Origin: Streptomyces sp. Q6 | GTDB lineage: Bacteria > Actinomycetota > Actinomycetes > Streptomycetales > Streptomycetaceae | Length of the DNA: 64,000 nt | NCBI RefSeq assembly: GCF_036967205.1 | Contig: NZ_CP146022.1 | Span: 5,022,001-5,086,000, forward strand | Direction: 5' to 3' | In this document: positions 1 to 8,555 of the stretch, piece after piece | Layout: each line of letters begins with the position of its first letter | How positions within the stretch are numbered: the stretch's first letter is position 1 | Translations under genes and position numbers: made by a program | The notes under the pieces: model-generated | Database searches by the model: none | Seen by the model: only the letters and a program-made list of their open reading frames with translations | What the model was told of the DNA's origin: nothing

Positions 1-1424
1 AGCACTCCATCGACGTCGTCCCCGACAGCGAGCGGCACGGGCGCGCCTTCCACCAGTTCACGCTCTGGCTCGGCGCGAACCTCCAGATCACGGCCGTCGT
101 CACCGGCGCGCTCGCCGTCGTCTTCGGCGGCGACGTGGTCTGGTCGCTGGCCGGCCTCGTGCTCGGCAACCTGCTCGGCGGCGCCGTCATGGCGCTGCAC
201 TCCGCGCAGGGGCCCAAGCTCGGGCTGCCGCAGATGATCCAGTCGCGGGCCCAGTTCGGCGTCAAGGGCGCCGTCGTACCGCTGCTCCTCGTGATCCTCA
301 TGTACGTCGGGTTCTTCGCGTCCGGCAGCGTGCTCGCCGGGCAGGCGACGGCCGAGCTGACGCACACGAACGACGCGACCGGCATCGTGCTGTTCGCCGT
401 CGTCACGGCCGTCATGGCGGCCGTCGGCTACCGCGTCATCCACATCCTGGGCCGGGTCGCCAGCGTCGTCTGCGCGCTCGCCTTCGTCTACCTCGGCGTC
501 CGGCTGCTCGACCGCGTCGACCTCGGCGACCTGCTCGGCGACGCGCACTTCTCGCTGCCGATGTTCCTGCTCGCCGTCTCCCTGTCGGCGTCGTGGCAGC
601 TCGCCTTCGGCCCGTACGTCGCCGACTACTCGCGCTACCTGCCGCGTGACACCAGCGCCAAGGCCACCTTCTGGTGGACGCTGTCCGGTTCGGCGATCGG
701 CTCGCAGTGGTCGATGACGTTCGGTGTGCTGGTCGCGGCCTCCTCGGGCGGCGCGTTCCTCGACAACCAGGTCGGGTACGTCGTCTCGCTCGGCGGCGCC
801 GGACTCGTCGCGTCGTTCTTCTACTTCGTGATCGCGCTCGGCAAGCTCACCATCAACGTGCTCAACACGTACGGCGGCTTCATGTCGATGGTGACGGGCA
901 TCAGCGGGTTCCGCGGGCAGCGGGCCCTGTCGCAGCGCGGCCGCGCCGTCTACATCGCGCTCATCATGGTCGCGGGTACCGCTGTCGCCCTCGTCGGCAA
1001 GGACAGCTTCCTGGCGTCGTTCAAGGACTTCCTGCTGTTCCTGCTGACGTTCTTCACACCGTGGTCGGCCGTCAACCTCGTCGACTACTACCTGATCTCC
1101 AAGGAGCGGTACGACATCCCGGCCCTCGCCGACCCCCGCGGCCGGTACGGGGCCTGGCGCTGGGACGCGCTCGTCGTCTACGCGGTCGGTGTCCTCGCCC
1201 AGCTGCCGTTCCTGGCCACGCACTTCTACACCGGTCCACTGGTCGAGCCGCTCGGCGGCGCCGACGTGTCGTGGATCGTGGGCCTCGTCGTCCCGGCCGT
1301 CCTGTACTGGGCGCTCGCCCGGCGCGACACCTCGCACGTGCCGGAGCGCACGATCCTGGGGACACCGGACGAGCCGGGCAAGAGGGGGGTTAGCCCCACT
1401 GTCACGGGCGCCGGCGCTGCGTAA
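1..1424 (+). CDS. NCS1-family nucleobase permease (purine-cytosine permease type), 5'-truncated by window edge
   Basis: The reading frame is open from base 3, so the true start lies before the window; about 473 residues are visible. The product is a polytopic membrane protein with about 11-12 hydrophobic segments. The stretch QMIQSRAQFG near visible residue 78 and the G/A-rich helices are typical of NCS1 cation-nucleobase symporters (cytosine, purine, allantoin or hydantoin transporters). The substrate cannot be decided from sequence. The C-terminus is a hydrophilic tail. The next gene starts 11 bp downstream on the same strand, so the two may be cotranscribed. Confidence 0.85.
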   Translation, partial: HSIDVVPDSERHGRAFHQFTLWLGANLQITAVVTGALAVVFGGDVVWSLAGLVLGNLLGGAVMALHSAQGPKLGLPQMIQSRAQFGVKGAVVPLLLVILMYVGFFASGSVLAGQATAELTHTNDATGIVLFAVVTAVMAAVGYRVIHILGRVASVVCALAFVYLGVRLLDRVDLGDLLGDAHFSLPMFLLAVSLSASWQLAFGPYVADYSRYLPRDTSAKATFWWTLSGSAIGSQWSMTFGVLVAASSGGAFLDNQVGYVVSLGGAGLVASFFYFVIALGKLTINVLNTYGGFMSMVTGISGFRGQRALSQRGRAVYIALIMVAGTAVALVGKDSFLASFKDFLLFLLTFFTPWSAVNLVDYYLISKERYDIPALADPRGRYGAWRWDALVVYAVGVLAQLPFLATHFYTGPLVEPLGGADVSWIVGLVVPAVLYWALARRDTSHVPERTILGTPDEPGKRGVSPTVTGAGAA

Positions 1425-1435
1425 CGTGGACGGGT

Positions 1436-1864
1436 ATGGAAGCCCGCGAACAGGCACGTGACGCCGAACTGAAGAAGGAACTCGACGCCACCCTGCATGC
1501 CCGCAGGGAGCTCGGTGAGGAGTACGAGTCCGCGCTCGTGGACTCCTTCGTCGACAAGGTCGAGCAGCGGCTCGACTCGGTCGTGGACCGGCGGGTGCGC
1601 CGGCAACTGGCCGAGCAGCAGATGGTCGTCGCCCGCGGCAGCCGCGGCGGCCAGGGTCCCGGCGCCGACAGCTGGGGCGAGCGCTTCGGGTTCGCCGTCG
1701 TCTCCCTCGTCCTCGCCATCCCGCTCTCCGCGATCGCCGCGGTCAACGCGGAGGTGCCCGGCCTGCTCATCGCCTGGGCCGGCATCGTCGGTGTGAACGC
1801 GCTGCACACGCTGCGCTGGGCCCCCGCCCGGCGCGAGCGGCGCGAGCGCGACTGGGAGGACTAG
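1436..1864 (+). CDS. Small conserved membrane protein with charged coiled N-terminus
   Basis: 142 residues. The first ~75 residues are highly charged and helical (many E, R, K and D; likely coiled coil). They are followed by two hydrophobic segments (about residues 85-105 and 108-122) and a short Arg/Glu-rich tail. I do not recognise a family with a known function; similar proteins occur in Streptomyces. The ATG start is 11 bp after the permease stop, with no strong Shine-Dalgarno, suggesting translation coupled to the upstream gene. Confidence 0.7.
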   Translation: MEAREQARDAELKKELDATLHARRELGEEYESALVDSFVDKVEQRLDSVVDRRVRRQLAEQQMVVARGSRGGQGPGADSWGERFGFAVVSLVLAIPLSAIAAVNAEVPGLLIAWAGIVGVNALHTLRWAPARRERRERDWED

Positions 1865-1877
1865 AGCCTGTCCGAGC

Positions 1878-2645
1878 TCATGCCTGGCGGGTCGGGAGGG
1901 CGATCACCTGGCGCAGGTTCACGTGCCGGGGGCGGCTCGTCGTGTACGCGATGAGGTCCGCGATGTCGTGCGACGTGAGGCCGATGAGCGCCTCGAACAT
2001 GCCGTCCAGCTGCCCGGAGAGCTCGGCGTTGTCGACGTGCGAGGCCAGCTCGGTGTCGGTCAGGCCCGGTTCGATGTTGGTGACGCGGACGTCGAGCGGG
2101 CCCAGCTCCGTGCGCAGGGACTGCGACAGATACGTCAGGGCCGCCTTCGTGGCGCCGTACACCGCGTAGTTCGGGAACGGGACGTGCGCGCCGATCGACG
2201 AGATGTTCACCAGGTCCGCGGTGCGCCCGGCGCGCGCGGCGGCGGTCAGATCGGGGACGAAGGCGCGGATGACGCGCAGCGCGCCCGTGACGTTCGTGTC
2301 CAGCATCCGCTGCCACTCGTCGGCGCGGCCGTCGGTGACGGGGTTGGGCAGCATCACCCCGGCGGCGTTCACCACCAGGTCGACCGGGCCGAACGCGGTG
2401 TGCACGCGCTCCGCCGCCGCGTCCACGGATGCCTGGTCGGTGAGGTCGGCCGGGACGACGAGGGCCCGGCCGCCGTCCGCCTCGATCTTCGCGGCGAGTT
2501 CGGTGAGGCGGTCGGCGCGGCGGGCGAGGAGGGCGACGCGGGCGCCGTGCGCGGCGAGCAGCCGGGCCGTGGCCTCGCCCATGCCGCTGGCGGCGCCGGT
2601 GATCAGTGCGGTGCGGGCGTTCAGGTTCTCGTACGGGTTCGTCAT
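1878..2645 (-). CDS. Short-chain dehydrogenase/reductase (classical SDR)
   Basis: 255 residues from the ATG at 2645 (an in-frame ATG at 2651 is also possible). It has the NAD(P)-binding motif TGAASGMG near residue 13, the NAAG motif near 90, and the catalytic set with Ser (NISSIG) and YGATK (Tyr and Lys). Arg follows the first beta strand (LARRADR), which favours NADP(H). The substrate is unknown. It is transcribed divergently from an XRE-type regulator at 2749 with about 100 bp between starts. Such pairs are usual for MmyB-type regulators and SDR targets, so the regulator probably controls this gene. Confidence 0.88.
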   Translation of the reverse strand: MTNPYENLNARTALITGAASGMGEATARLLAAHGARVALLARRADRLTELAAKIEADGGRALVVPADLTDQASVDAAAERVHTAFGPVDLVVNAAGVMLPNPVTDGRADEWQRMLDTNVTGALRVIRAFVPDLTAAARAGRTADLVNISSIGAHVPFPNYAVYGATKAALTYLSQSLRTELGPLDVRVTNIEPGLTDTELASHVDNAELSGQLDGMFEALIGLTSHDIADLIAYTTSRPRHVNLRQVIALPTRQA

Positions 2646-2717
2646 GGGCATCAGCGTGGTGCGCGGCGGGCGCCTTACCCAGAGCAGAGCTTTTCCTGGG
2701 TCCACCAGTACCAGGAT

Positions 2718-2741
2718 CCCCACCGGCGGGGTCCCTAGGAT
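2718..2741 (+). promoter_or_regulatory. Putative operator palindrome and leaderless -10 box for the XRE regulator
   Basis: An imperfect palindrome CCCCACCGGCGGGG (2718-2731) lies just upstream of TAGGAT (2736-2741), a good HrdB-type -10 hexamer. Seven bases separate the hexamer from the ATG at 2749, so transcription would start at the first base of the start codon and the mRNA would be leaderless. The palindrome lies in the promoter spacer and between the divergent genes, a natural place for autoregulation and control of the SDR gene. This is inferred from position only. Confidence 0.5.
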
Positions 2742-2748
2742 CGACCGT

Positions 2749-3609
2749 ATGACCAAGGACCGCGTGAGCGAGCTCGACGACAGAGGCGGCGTGGGGGACT
2801 TCCTGCGCTCGCGGCGGGCCCGGATCCAGCCGGAGGAGGTCGGCCTGCCCGGACACGGACGGCGCCGGGTGCCGGGGCTGCGGCGCGAGGAGGTCGCGCA
2901 GCTGGCCGGGGTCAGCGTCGACTACTACATCCGCCTGGAACAGGGCCGCGGCCCCTCCGTCTCGGACTCCGTGCTCGACGCGATCGCCCGGGTGCTGCGG
3001 CTCGACGACACCGAGACGGCCTACCTGCGGTCGGTGGCGCGGCCGGACTCCGTGCCCCGGCGTCGGCGCCCCGCCGGGCAGCAGGTCCGCCCCGGCCTGA
3101 AGCTGCTGCTCGCCACGATCGAGAAGGCCCCGGCGTTCGTGCTCGGCCGCCGCATGGACGTCCTCGCGTGGAACGCGCTCGCCGACGCCCTCATCGGCTT
3201 CTCCGCGATGGCCCCCGAGGAGCGCAACATGCCGCGCCAGGTCTTCCTCAACCCGGACGCGCGCGCCCTGTACCCGGAGTGGCATGCCGTCGCCGCCGAG
3301 ACGGTCGCCTTCCTGCGCCTGGACGCGGGCCTGCACCCCAAGGACCCCCGACTGGCCACGCTCGTCGGCGAGTTGTCGCTGGCCGACGAGGACTTCCGAC
3401 GCCTGTGGGCCGACCATCAGGTCAAGGAGAAGACGTACGGGGCGAAGCGCGTGACGCACCCCGTGGCCGGTGAACTCTCCCTGCCCTACGAGACGTTGAC
3501 GGTGTCCGGCGATCCGGACCAGTCGCTCGTCGTCTACACGCCCGAACCCGGCTCCGTGACGGAGGAGCGGCTGCGGCTGCTCGGCAGCTGGGCGGCGACG
3601 ACGGCCTGA
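2749..3609 (+). CDS. Helix-turn-helix regulator, XRE type with MmyB-like ligand-binding domain
   Basis: 286 residues. An N-terminal XRE helix-turn-helix (about 14-80, with RRVPGLRREEVAQLAGVS) recurs in MmyB-family regulators. It is followed by a PAS-like domain (about 110-275) with the family sequence VLAWNALADALIGF and, near the end, LSLPYETL. MmyB-type proteins usually repress or activate an adjacent divergent oxidoreductase gene, here the SDR at 1878-2645, and their PAS-like domain may bind a fatty-acid-like ligand. The ATG at 2749 was chosen because the -10 box lies 7 bp upstream and the protein then has the usual family length. Confidence 0.88.
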   Translation: MTKDRVSELDDRGGVGDFLRSRRARIQPEEVGLPGHGRRRVPGLRREEVAQLAGVSVDYYIRLEQGRGPSVSDSVLDAIARVLRLDDTETAYLRSVARPDSVPRRRRPAGQQVRPGLKLLLATIEKAPAFVLGRRMDVLAWNALADALIGFSAMAPEERNMPRQVFLNPDARALYPEWHAVAAETVAFLRLDAGLHPKDPRLATLVGELSLADEDFRRLWADHQVKEKTYGAKRVTHPVAGELSLPYETLTVSGDPDQSLVVYTPEPGSVTEERLRLLGSWAATTA

Positions 3610-3616
3610 GGGCGCT

Positions 3617-3670
3617 CTCAGAAACCCCTCAGGTTTCCCTCAGCCGTCGTTCACGGGCCCGCGCTAGCGT
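3617..3670 (+). promoter_or_regulatory. Promoter with three 11-bp-phased CTCAG repeats
   Basis: CTCAG occurs at 3617, 3628 and 3639, exactly 11 bp apart. The third copy overlaps the expected -35 region of a promoter whose -10 is TAGCGT (3665-3670). Face-of-helix phased direct repeats next to -35 are the usual layout for OmpR/PhoB-type response-regulator activation. GAAACC and GGTTTC (3621-3637) also form a short inverted repeat between copies one and three. The downstream gene is the membrane protein at 3697. Confidence 0.45.
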
Positions 3671-3696
3671 TCCGCGCCGACGGAGGGAGTCGCGGC

Positions 3697-4266
3697 GTGA
3701 CGCGTGGAGCGCAAGGGCTGGTCAGGACGGCAGTGGTGGTGCGGGCCGGAGCCGCGCCGCTGTGGTGGCTCGGGCTGTTCGCGGCCGGGATCGGGCTGCT
3801 GCCCGGCGGTCTCACGGGGCGGCGGATCGGGGTCCTCGCGGGCGCCGTCCTCTTCTTCGCGGTCGCCGTCGCGGTGGCGTACTGCCGTAGGAGGCGCTAC
3901 GAGCGACTGACCCGCGGAGCCTCCCGCGCGGGCAGGTTCGACGTCCTCCAGGACCGGGGCGTCACCGTACGGAACTGGCGGCGCGGGCACCGCTGGTGGC
4001 TGGTCCTCGCGTTCCTCGCCGCGCTCGGCTCGGCCTTCGCCGTGCCCGCGGCCGGCGGTATGGCCCTGGCGGGCGCGGGTGCCGGCCTGTGGTGGAAGGC
4101 GGCCTGGCTGGGGCGGCGCGAACACCGCGACGCGTCCTTGGTGTGGGTGCGCGTCGACTGGCTCGGCCCCCGCGCGGGCGCCCCCGTCGGCAAGCAGGTC
4201 AAGGGGTACCGGGTCACCGGCACGGCAGCGGGCGACGCCGCGCCCGGAGGGGCACGGCGTCGCTGA
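3697..4266 (+). CDS. Membrane protein of unknown function
   Basis: 189 residues from the GTG at 3697, preceded by GGAGGG. There are four hydrophobic segments, about residues 18-38, 42-62, 99-115 and 118-132. An Arg-rich cytoplasmic loop lies between the second and third, and a hydrophilic tail follows (VRVDWLGPRAG). No family recognised. It stands alone between the XRE regulator and the minus-strand Roadblock operon and has its own promoter with phased repeats, so it may be an envelope-stress or two-component-system target. Confidence 0.7.
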   Translation: MTRGAQGLVRTAVVVRAGAAPLWWLGLFAAGIGLLPGGLTGRRIGVLAGAVLFFAVAVAVAYCRRRRYERLTRGASRAGRFDVLQDRGVTVRNWRRGHRWWLVLAFLAALGSAFAVPAAGGMALAGAGAGLWWKAAWLGRREHRDASLVWVRVDWLGPRAGAPVGKQVKGYRVTGTAAGDAAPGGARRR

Positions 4267-4279
4267 CGCGTCGGAGGGC

Positions 4280-4654
4280 TCAGACCTCCAACTCGGCCTC
4301 GATCTTCTTCAGCTGGTGGCGGGCCATCGCCAGGTTGGCCCGGGACGAGTCCAGGACCAGGTACAGGAACAGGCCGTTGCCACCGCGGCCCTTCAGCAGC
4401 CGGATCAGGTGGTACTGGGTGCCGAGCGTGATGAGGATGTCCTCGATCTCGTCCTTGATGCCGAGGTGCTCCATGGTGCGCAGCTTGGAACGCACGACGT
4501 CGGTGTTGCCGGCGGCCGCGACCTCCAGGTCGAAGCTCTTGGAACCGCCGATGGTGCCTAGTGCCATCCCGCTCGTGTAGTCGACGAGGGCAGCGGCCGA
4601 GGCGCCTTCGATGGAGGCGATGGCGTCTTTCAGTGCGGCTTCGGTGGTGGCCAT
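4280..4654 (-). CDS. Roadblock/LC7-domain protein
   Basis: 124 residues, one Roadblock/LC7 fold throughout. Diagnostic features are the early A[11 protein letters not shown] strand, the helix around [13 protein letters not shown], and the strands [14 protein letters not shown] and FLYLVLDSS. These proteins usually dimerise and regulate small Ras-like GTPases (as MglB does for MglA, or the CvnB proteins of Streptomyces conservons). It is the last gene of a four-gene minus-strand operon (6463 down to 4280), 65 bp after its upstream neighbour, with its own AAAGGA ribosome site. No GTPase gene is adjacent. Confidence 0.85.
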   Translation of the reverse strand: MATTEAALKDAIASIEGASAAALVDYTSGMALGTIGGSKSFDLEVAAAGNTDVVRSKLRTMEHLGIKDEIEDILITLGTQYHLIRLLKGRGGNGLFLYLVLDSSRANLAMARHQLKKIEAELEV

Positions 4655-4719
4655 GGTGGGTCCTTTCCTGGATTACTGACGTGGTCCGTGCGGTACGGGT
4701 CGGTGCGGGCCGTCCGGCC

Positions 4720-5244
4720 TCAATGGGCCGTGCCCGCCTGCGGGTTGGGCTGTTCGGGCAAGGTCGGTGTCTTGGGCGTGCGGACCGGGAGCGCGGGTGT
4801 GGCGGGCGTGGTGCGGGCGCGGGCCCGGCCCCTGGCCCGCAGGGCGGACTCCTTGGCCGCCGCTTCGGAGCGGGCCGCGGTCGTGACGAGTTCGCCGATC
4901 CGCGTCCCGGCCCTGCGCCCCTCCAGATGGAGCCGCCCCACGTTCACCCGGTCCTCGGCGAGCAGGGTGAGGACGGCGGCCTCCCCGGCGGCGTACGTGG
5001 CGACATAGCCGTCCGTGCCGCGCACCAGGAGCTCCCGGAAGGCGCCCTGTTCCGTGGCGTCGGCCAGGCGCTGGGCGACGCCGAGGGCCGCGGCGGTCAG
5101 CGCGGCGACGCCCTCCGGTTCGATGCCGGGGGTGTCCTGGGCCAGGACGAGACCGTCGACGCTGGCCGCGAGCGCCCCGGTCAGCTGGGGCACACGGACT
5201 CTCAACCGCTGGAGCTCGGCGAGGAGTTCGGCCTCGTCGACCAT
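4720..5244 (-). CDS. Roadblock/LC7-like protein with Pro/Thr-rich tail
   Basis: 174 residues from the ATG at 5244, with an AAAGGAG ribosome site on the minus strand. Residues ~5-120 match the Roadblock pattern (LTGALAASVDGLVLA, GYVATYAAGEAAVLTLL, then NVGRLHLEGRRAG). The last ~45 residues are a low-complexity Ala/Arg then Pro/Thr tail, probably disordered and perhaps a linker or binding arm. It lies 59 bp after the PATAN-like gene and 65 bp before the next Roadblock gene. Its role is inferred to be in the same complex as its neighbours. Confidence 0.75.
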   Translation of the reverse strand: MVDEAELLAELQRLRVRVPQLTGALAASVDGLVLAQDTPGIEPEGVAALTAAALGVAQRLADATEQGAFRELLVRGTDGYVATYAAGEAAVLTLLAEDRVNVGRLHLEGRRAGTRIGELVTTAARSEAAAKESALRARGRARARTTPATPALPVRTPKTPTLPEQPNPQAGTAH

Positions 5245-5303
5245 GGGTGGTCTCCTTTCGGAAGGCTTTCGCGAAGGCCGTTCGGCACTCTGGCGACGGC
5301 GGA

Positions 5304-6062
5304 TCACAGCGCCTCCAGGGCGGCCCGCAGCCGGCGCAGCAGGGCCACATCGGGGTCGTCGACGTCCGCGTGCCGCGTGATCCAGTCCGGGACGGACGCG
5401 GGGTCGGGGGCGGCGGGGGAGACCAGGCCGCCGGAAGCGAGGCGGCGCAGGTCCACGAGGGTGTGGAACGCGGGGCGGCCCAGGGTGAGCGCGATCTGGG
5501 AGGCGGTGCGCGCCCCGTCGACCAGGTCGAGCACGAGCTGTCTGCGCGAGGGCACCCGCTCCCCGCCGTCCTCGGTGCGGGTCAGCGGAGCCGTGTCGGT
5601 GTCCGGCTCCGGCCAGATCCGCTGGAGCAGGTCCCTGCGGCGCAGCGTCTCCCGCTCCACGGCCTCCACCGGCACCGGCCGCACGGTCCCGAACCAGTGC
5701 GCCACCCCGTACCGGAACCGGGTCGGCCCGCTGCTGGGCGCGAGGGTGAAGTACGCGGCGTCGAACACCGCGCCCAGGTGGCACAGTTCGAGCGCGCCGT
5801 CGGAGAGCCGGCCCTGCTCGACGAGGTAGCGGCCGACGCGTCGCCCCGCGCCCGCCTGGTCGACGGCCTCCCACCAGCCGTCGGCGGGGATCACGCCGTT
5901 CGCGGTCAGCAGGACGTCCATGCCGGGTGTCGCGGGCGACTCCGCGTGCACGACCCGGCCGTCCTCCAGGTAGAGCGTGCCGTGCTCGCGTATCAGCGCC
6001 CCGGTCGCCCGCTCGGCGGCCAGCCGGTGCAGCATCGGGGAGACGCCCGCGCGAGAGGTCAT
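5304..6062 (-). CDS. PATAN/DUF4388-like protein with C-terminal winged-helix-like region
   Basis: 252 residues. The N-terminal ~70 residues carry the DUF4388/PATAN-like pattern ATGALIREHGTLYLEDG then VVHAESP. The C-terminal ~90 residues (RRQLVLDLVDGARTASQIA, then FHTLVDLRRLASGGLV) look like a winged-helix bundle. PATAN-type domains often occur with Roadblock proteins and GTPases in bacterial signalling. The ATG at 6062 overlaps the upstream Roadblock gene's stop by 4 bp (ATGA), so the two are translationally coupled. Function unknown; a scaffold or output protein for the Roadblock proteins is inferred. Confidence 0.7.
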   Translation of the reverse strand: MTSRAGVSPMLHRLAAERATGALIREHGTLYLEDGRVVHAESPATPGMDVLLTANGVIPADGWWEAVDQAGAGRRVGRYLVEQGRLSDGALELCHLGAVFDAAYFTLAPSSGPTRFRYGVAHWFGTVRPVPVEAVERETLRRRDLLQRIWPEPDTDTAPLTRTEDGGERVPSRRQLVLDLVDGARTASQIALTLGRPAFHTLVDLRRLASGGLVSPAAPDPASVPDWITRHADVDDPDVALLRRLRAALEAL

Positions 6063-6463
6063 CCCAGCACCAGCCGGTCCGCGAGGTCGCCGAGGCGCAG
6101 CCGGGCGAGAGCCAGATTGCCGTCGGACCGGTCGAGCCACAGGTGCAGGAAGACGCTGCTGTCGAAGCTGGTCCGTACGAAACGCAGCAGGTGGTAGCCG
6201 TCCCGGCTGGTGATGATGACGTCCTCGACGGGCGGCTCCGCGCCGTTCACCGTCCAGTCCGCGCCGTCGGCGGGCGCGAACGCGCGGTGTTCGGCGGTCA
6301 GCCGGGCGACCTCGGCGGCCTCGGCGGCGGTGGCCTCGTGGTCGCCGTTGGGGGACTCGCCGACGGTGCCCAGGGCGAGTCCACTGGTCCAGTCGACCAC
6401 CGAGGCGCCTCGTGCTCCGGGCAGCCGCATGGCTTCGAGGAGACACTCGTCGATTCCGGGCAC
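6059..6463 (-). CDS. Roadblock/LC7-domain protein, first gene of the operon
   Basis: 134 residues from the GTG at 6463, chosen because a GGGGGA-type ribosome site precedes it and the Roadblock fold starts soon after (GIDECLLEAMRLPGARGASVVDWTSG in two overlapping pieces). It is clearly paralogous to the protein at 4280-4654: both have a V/VD-x-TSG-LALGT segment, an acidic EDVIIT/EDILIT segment and a closing [17 protein letters not shown] helix. It overlaps the next gene by 4 bp. It probably forms homo- or heterodimers with the other Roadblock proteins. Confidence 0.8.
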   Translation of the reverse strand: MPGIDECLLEAMRLPGARGASVVDWTSGLALGTVGESPNGDHEATAAEAAEVARLTAEHRAFAPADGADWTVNGAEPPVEDVIITSRDGYHLLRFVRTSFDSSVFLHLWLDRSDGNLALARLRLGDLADRLVLG

Positions 6464-6822
6464 GCCTGAATCCCCCACCTTGTACGTCGCATCCGTGCAT
6501 CCTTGGTGCTGATGTGACGCAGACGCTACGCACCGTACGGATACCTGGTGAGCGTTCTGGCATTTTCCAGTGGAACATGCGTACTGAGGACTAGAATCCG
6601 CCAACCGGCGGGAAAGATCAGTTAGTTGCTCCCTGGGACGCGCCTCGCGCTCCGCCGTGCGAGCACGACGTCGGCCGGATGACGCCGACGCGCTCAGACC
6701 CCGCGCCGAAACCGACCCCACTCGATCGTGAACGGTCACCCACGCCTGCCCGCGCGCGCCCGCGACCCCTTGTCACGGCCTCGCGGGGCCTTGCGTATCG
6801 GTGCCGCCTTCCGGCGGGGGTG
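6464..6822. other. Intergenic region between the Roadblock operon and hutU
   Basis: About 360 bp with no convincing gene on either strand. It holds a short perfect palindrome TTCCAGTGGAA (6565-6575) upstream of the minus-strand operon. TAGCGT, read on the minus strand around 6520-6526, is a possible -10 for that operon. A small GC hairpin CCGCC-TTCC-GGCGG (6804-6817) lies just before the hut promoter. Nothing else stands out. Confidence 0.5.
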
Positions 6823-6858
6823 TTGACTAGGTCTATTCAGCGAGCAAGGATGTGAATA
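6823..6858 (+). promoter_or_regulatory. hut promoter with inverted-repeat operator
   Basis: TTGACT (6823-6828), a 17-bp spacer, then AAGGAT (6846-6851) form a good HrdB-type promoter. An inverted repeat TATTCA-N13-TGAATA (6834-6839 and 6853-6858) straddles the -10 box and the predicted start site, the classical position of a repressor operator. Transcription would start near 6858, about 40 nt before the hutU ATG. The regulator is not encoded next to it. Histidine-utilisation genes are commonly repressed in the absence of urocanate or histidine. Confidence 0.65.
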
Positions 6859-6896
6859 ACAACATCACCATGCGTACGCACCCCAGGAGGCCGTCG

Positions 6897-8555
6897 ATGT
6901 CAGGACCCCGCCCCGTACGAGCCCCGCGCGGCACCGAGCTCAACACCCTGGGGTGGCAGCAGGAGGGCGCCCTGCGGATGCTCATGAACAACCTCGACGC
7001 CGAGGTGGCCGAGCACCCCGACAAGCTCGTCGTGTACGGCGGCACCGGCAAGGCGGCCCGGTCCTGGGAGGCGTTCGACGCGATCGTGCGCACGCTGAAG
7101 ACGCTGGAGTCCGACGAGACCCTCCTCGTCCAGTCCGGTAAGCCGGTCGGCGTGCTGCGCACCAACGAGTGGGCGCCGCGCGTGCTCCTCGCCAACTCCA
7201 ACCTGGTCGGCGACTGGGCCAACTGGGAGGAGTTCCGCAAGCTGGAGTCCGAGGGCCTCACCATGTACGGCCAGATGACGGCCGGCTCGTGGATCTACAT
7301 CGGCTCGCAGGGCATCGTCCAGGGCACGTACGAGACGTTCGGCGCGGTCGCCCGCAAGAAGTTCGACGGCACGCTCGCCGGGACGATCACCCTGACCGCC
7401 GGTGTCGGCGGCATGGGCGGCGCCCAGCCGCTGGCCGTCACCATGAACGAGGGCGTCGCCCTCTGCGTCGACGTCGACGAGACCCGCATCGACCGCCGCA
7501 TCGGCACCCGCTACCTGGACGTCAAGGCCGACGACCTCGACCACGCCCTTGAGCTGGCCCTCAAGGCCCGCGACGAGCGCCGCGCCCTGTCCATCGGCGT
7601 CGTCGGCAACGCCGCCGAGGTCTTCCCCGAGCTGCTGCGCCGCGACGCCCCGATCGACATCGTCACCGACCAGACCTCGGCCCACGACCCGCTCGCCTAC
7701 CTGCCCGTCGGCATCCCGGTCGAGGACTGGGACAAGGAGCGCGAGGCGGACCCGGCCGGCTTCACCGACAAGGCCCGCCACTCGATGCGCCTGCACGTGG
7801 AGGCGATGGTCGGCTTCCTGGACAAGGGCGCCGAGGTCTTCGACTACGGCAACTCCATCCGTGACGAGGCCCGCAAGGCCGGCTACGACCGGGCCTTCGA
7901 CTTCCCCGGCTTCGTCCCGGCGCACATCCGCCCGCTGTTCGAGGAGGGCCTCGGCCCGTTCCGCTGGGCCGCGCTGTCCGGCGACCCGGAGGACATCCGC
8001 AAGACGGACGCCGCGATCAAGGAGCTGTTCCCGGAGAACAAGCACCTGCACCGCTGGCTCGACATGGCCGCCGAGCGCATCTCCTTCGAGGGCCTCCCGG
8101 CGCGCATCTGCTGGCTCGGCTACGGCGAGCGCCACCTGGCCGGCCTCAAGTTCAACGAGATGGTGGCGTCCGGCGAACTGTCGGCCCCCGTCGTGATCGG
8201 CCGCGACCACCTCGACTCGGGCTCGGTGGCCTCCCCGTACCGCGAGACCGAGGCCATGAAGGACGGCTCCGACGCGATCGCCGACTGGCCGCTCCTGAAC
8301 GCCCTGGTCAACACGGCGTCCGGTGCGTCCTGGGTCTCTCTGCACCACGGCGGCGGCGTCGGCATGGGCCGCTCCATCCACGCGGGCCAGGTCTGCGTCG
8401 CCGACGGCACCGAGCTGGCCGCGCGGAAGATCGAGCGCGTCCTCACCAACGACCCGGCGATGGGCGTCATCCGGCACGTCGACGCGGGCTACGAGCACGC
8501 GGCGGAGGTCGCGGCGGAGCGCGGCGTCCGCGTGCCCATGCGGGAGGGCGAGTGA
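6897..8555 (+). CDS. hutU: Urocanate hydratase (urocanase)
   Basis: 552 residues, the usual urocanase size. It converts urocanate to 4-imidazolone-5-propionate, the second step of histidine degradation, using tightly bound NAD+. The sequence is colinear with the family: [19 protein letters not shown] near residue 50, [19 protein letters not shown] near 170, the Cys-containing [15 protein letters not shown] near 410, and [15 protein letters not shown] near 485. The ATG at 6897 follows AGGAGG by 5 bp; an upstream in-frame ATG at 6852 lies inside the promoter and is rejected. First gene of a tightly packed plus-strand operon. HutH (histidase) is not in the window. Confidence 0.97.
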   Translation: MSGPRPVRAPRGTELNTLGWQQEGALRMLMNNLDAEVAEHPDKLVVYGGTGKAARSWEAFDAIVRTLKTLESDETLLVQSGKPVGVLRTNEWAPRVLLANSNLVGDWANWEEFRKLESEGLTMYGQMTAGSWIYIGSQGIVQGTYETFGAVARKKFDGTLAGTITLTAGVGGMGGAQPLAVTMNEGVALCVDVDETRIDRRIGTRYLDVKADDLDHALELALKARDERRALSIGVVGNAAEVFPELLRRDAPIDIVTDQTSAHDPLAYLPVGIPVEDWDKEREADPAGFTDKARHSMRLHVEAMVGFLDKGAEVFDYGNSIRDEARKAGYDRAFDFPGFVPAHIRPLFEEGLGPFRWAALSGDPEDIRKTDAAIKELFPENKHLHRWLDMAAERISFEGLPARICWLGYGERHLAGLKFNEMVASGELSAPVVIGRDHLDSGSVASPYRETEAMKDGSDAIADWPLLNALVNTASGASWVSLHHGGGVGMGRSIHAGQVCVADGTELAARKIERVLTNDPAMGVIRHVDAGYEHAAEVAAERGVRVPMREGE

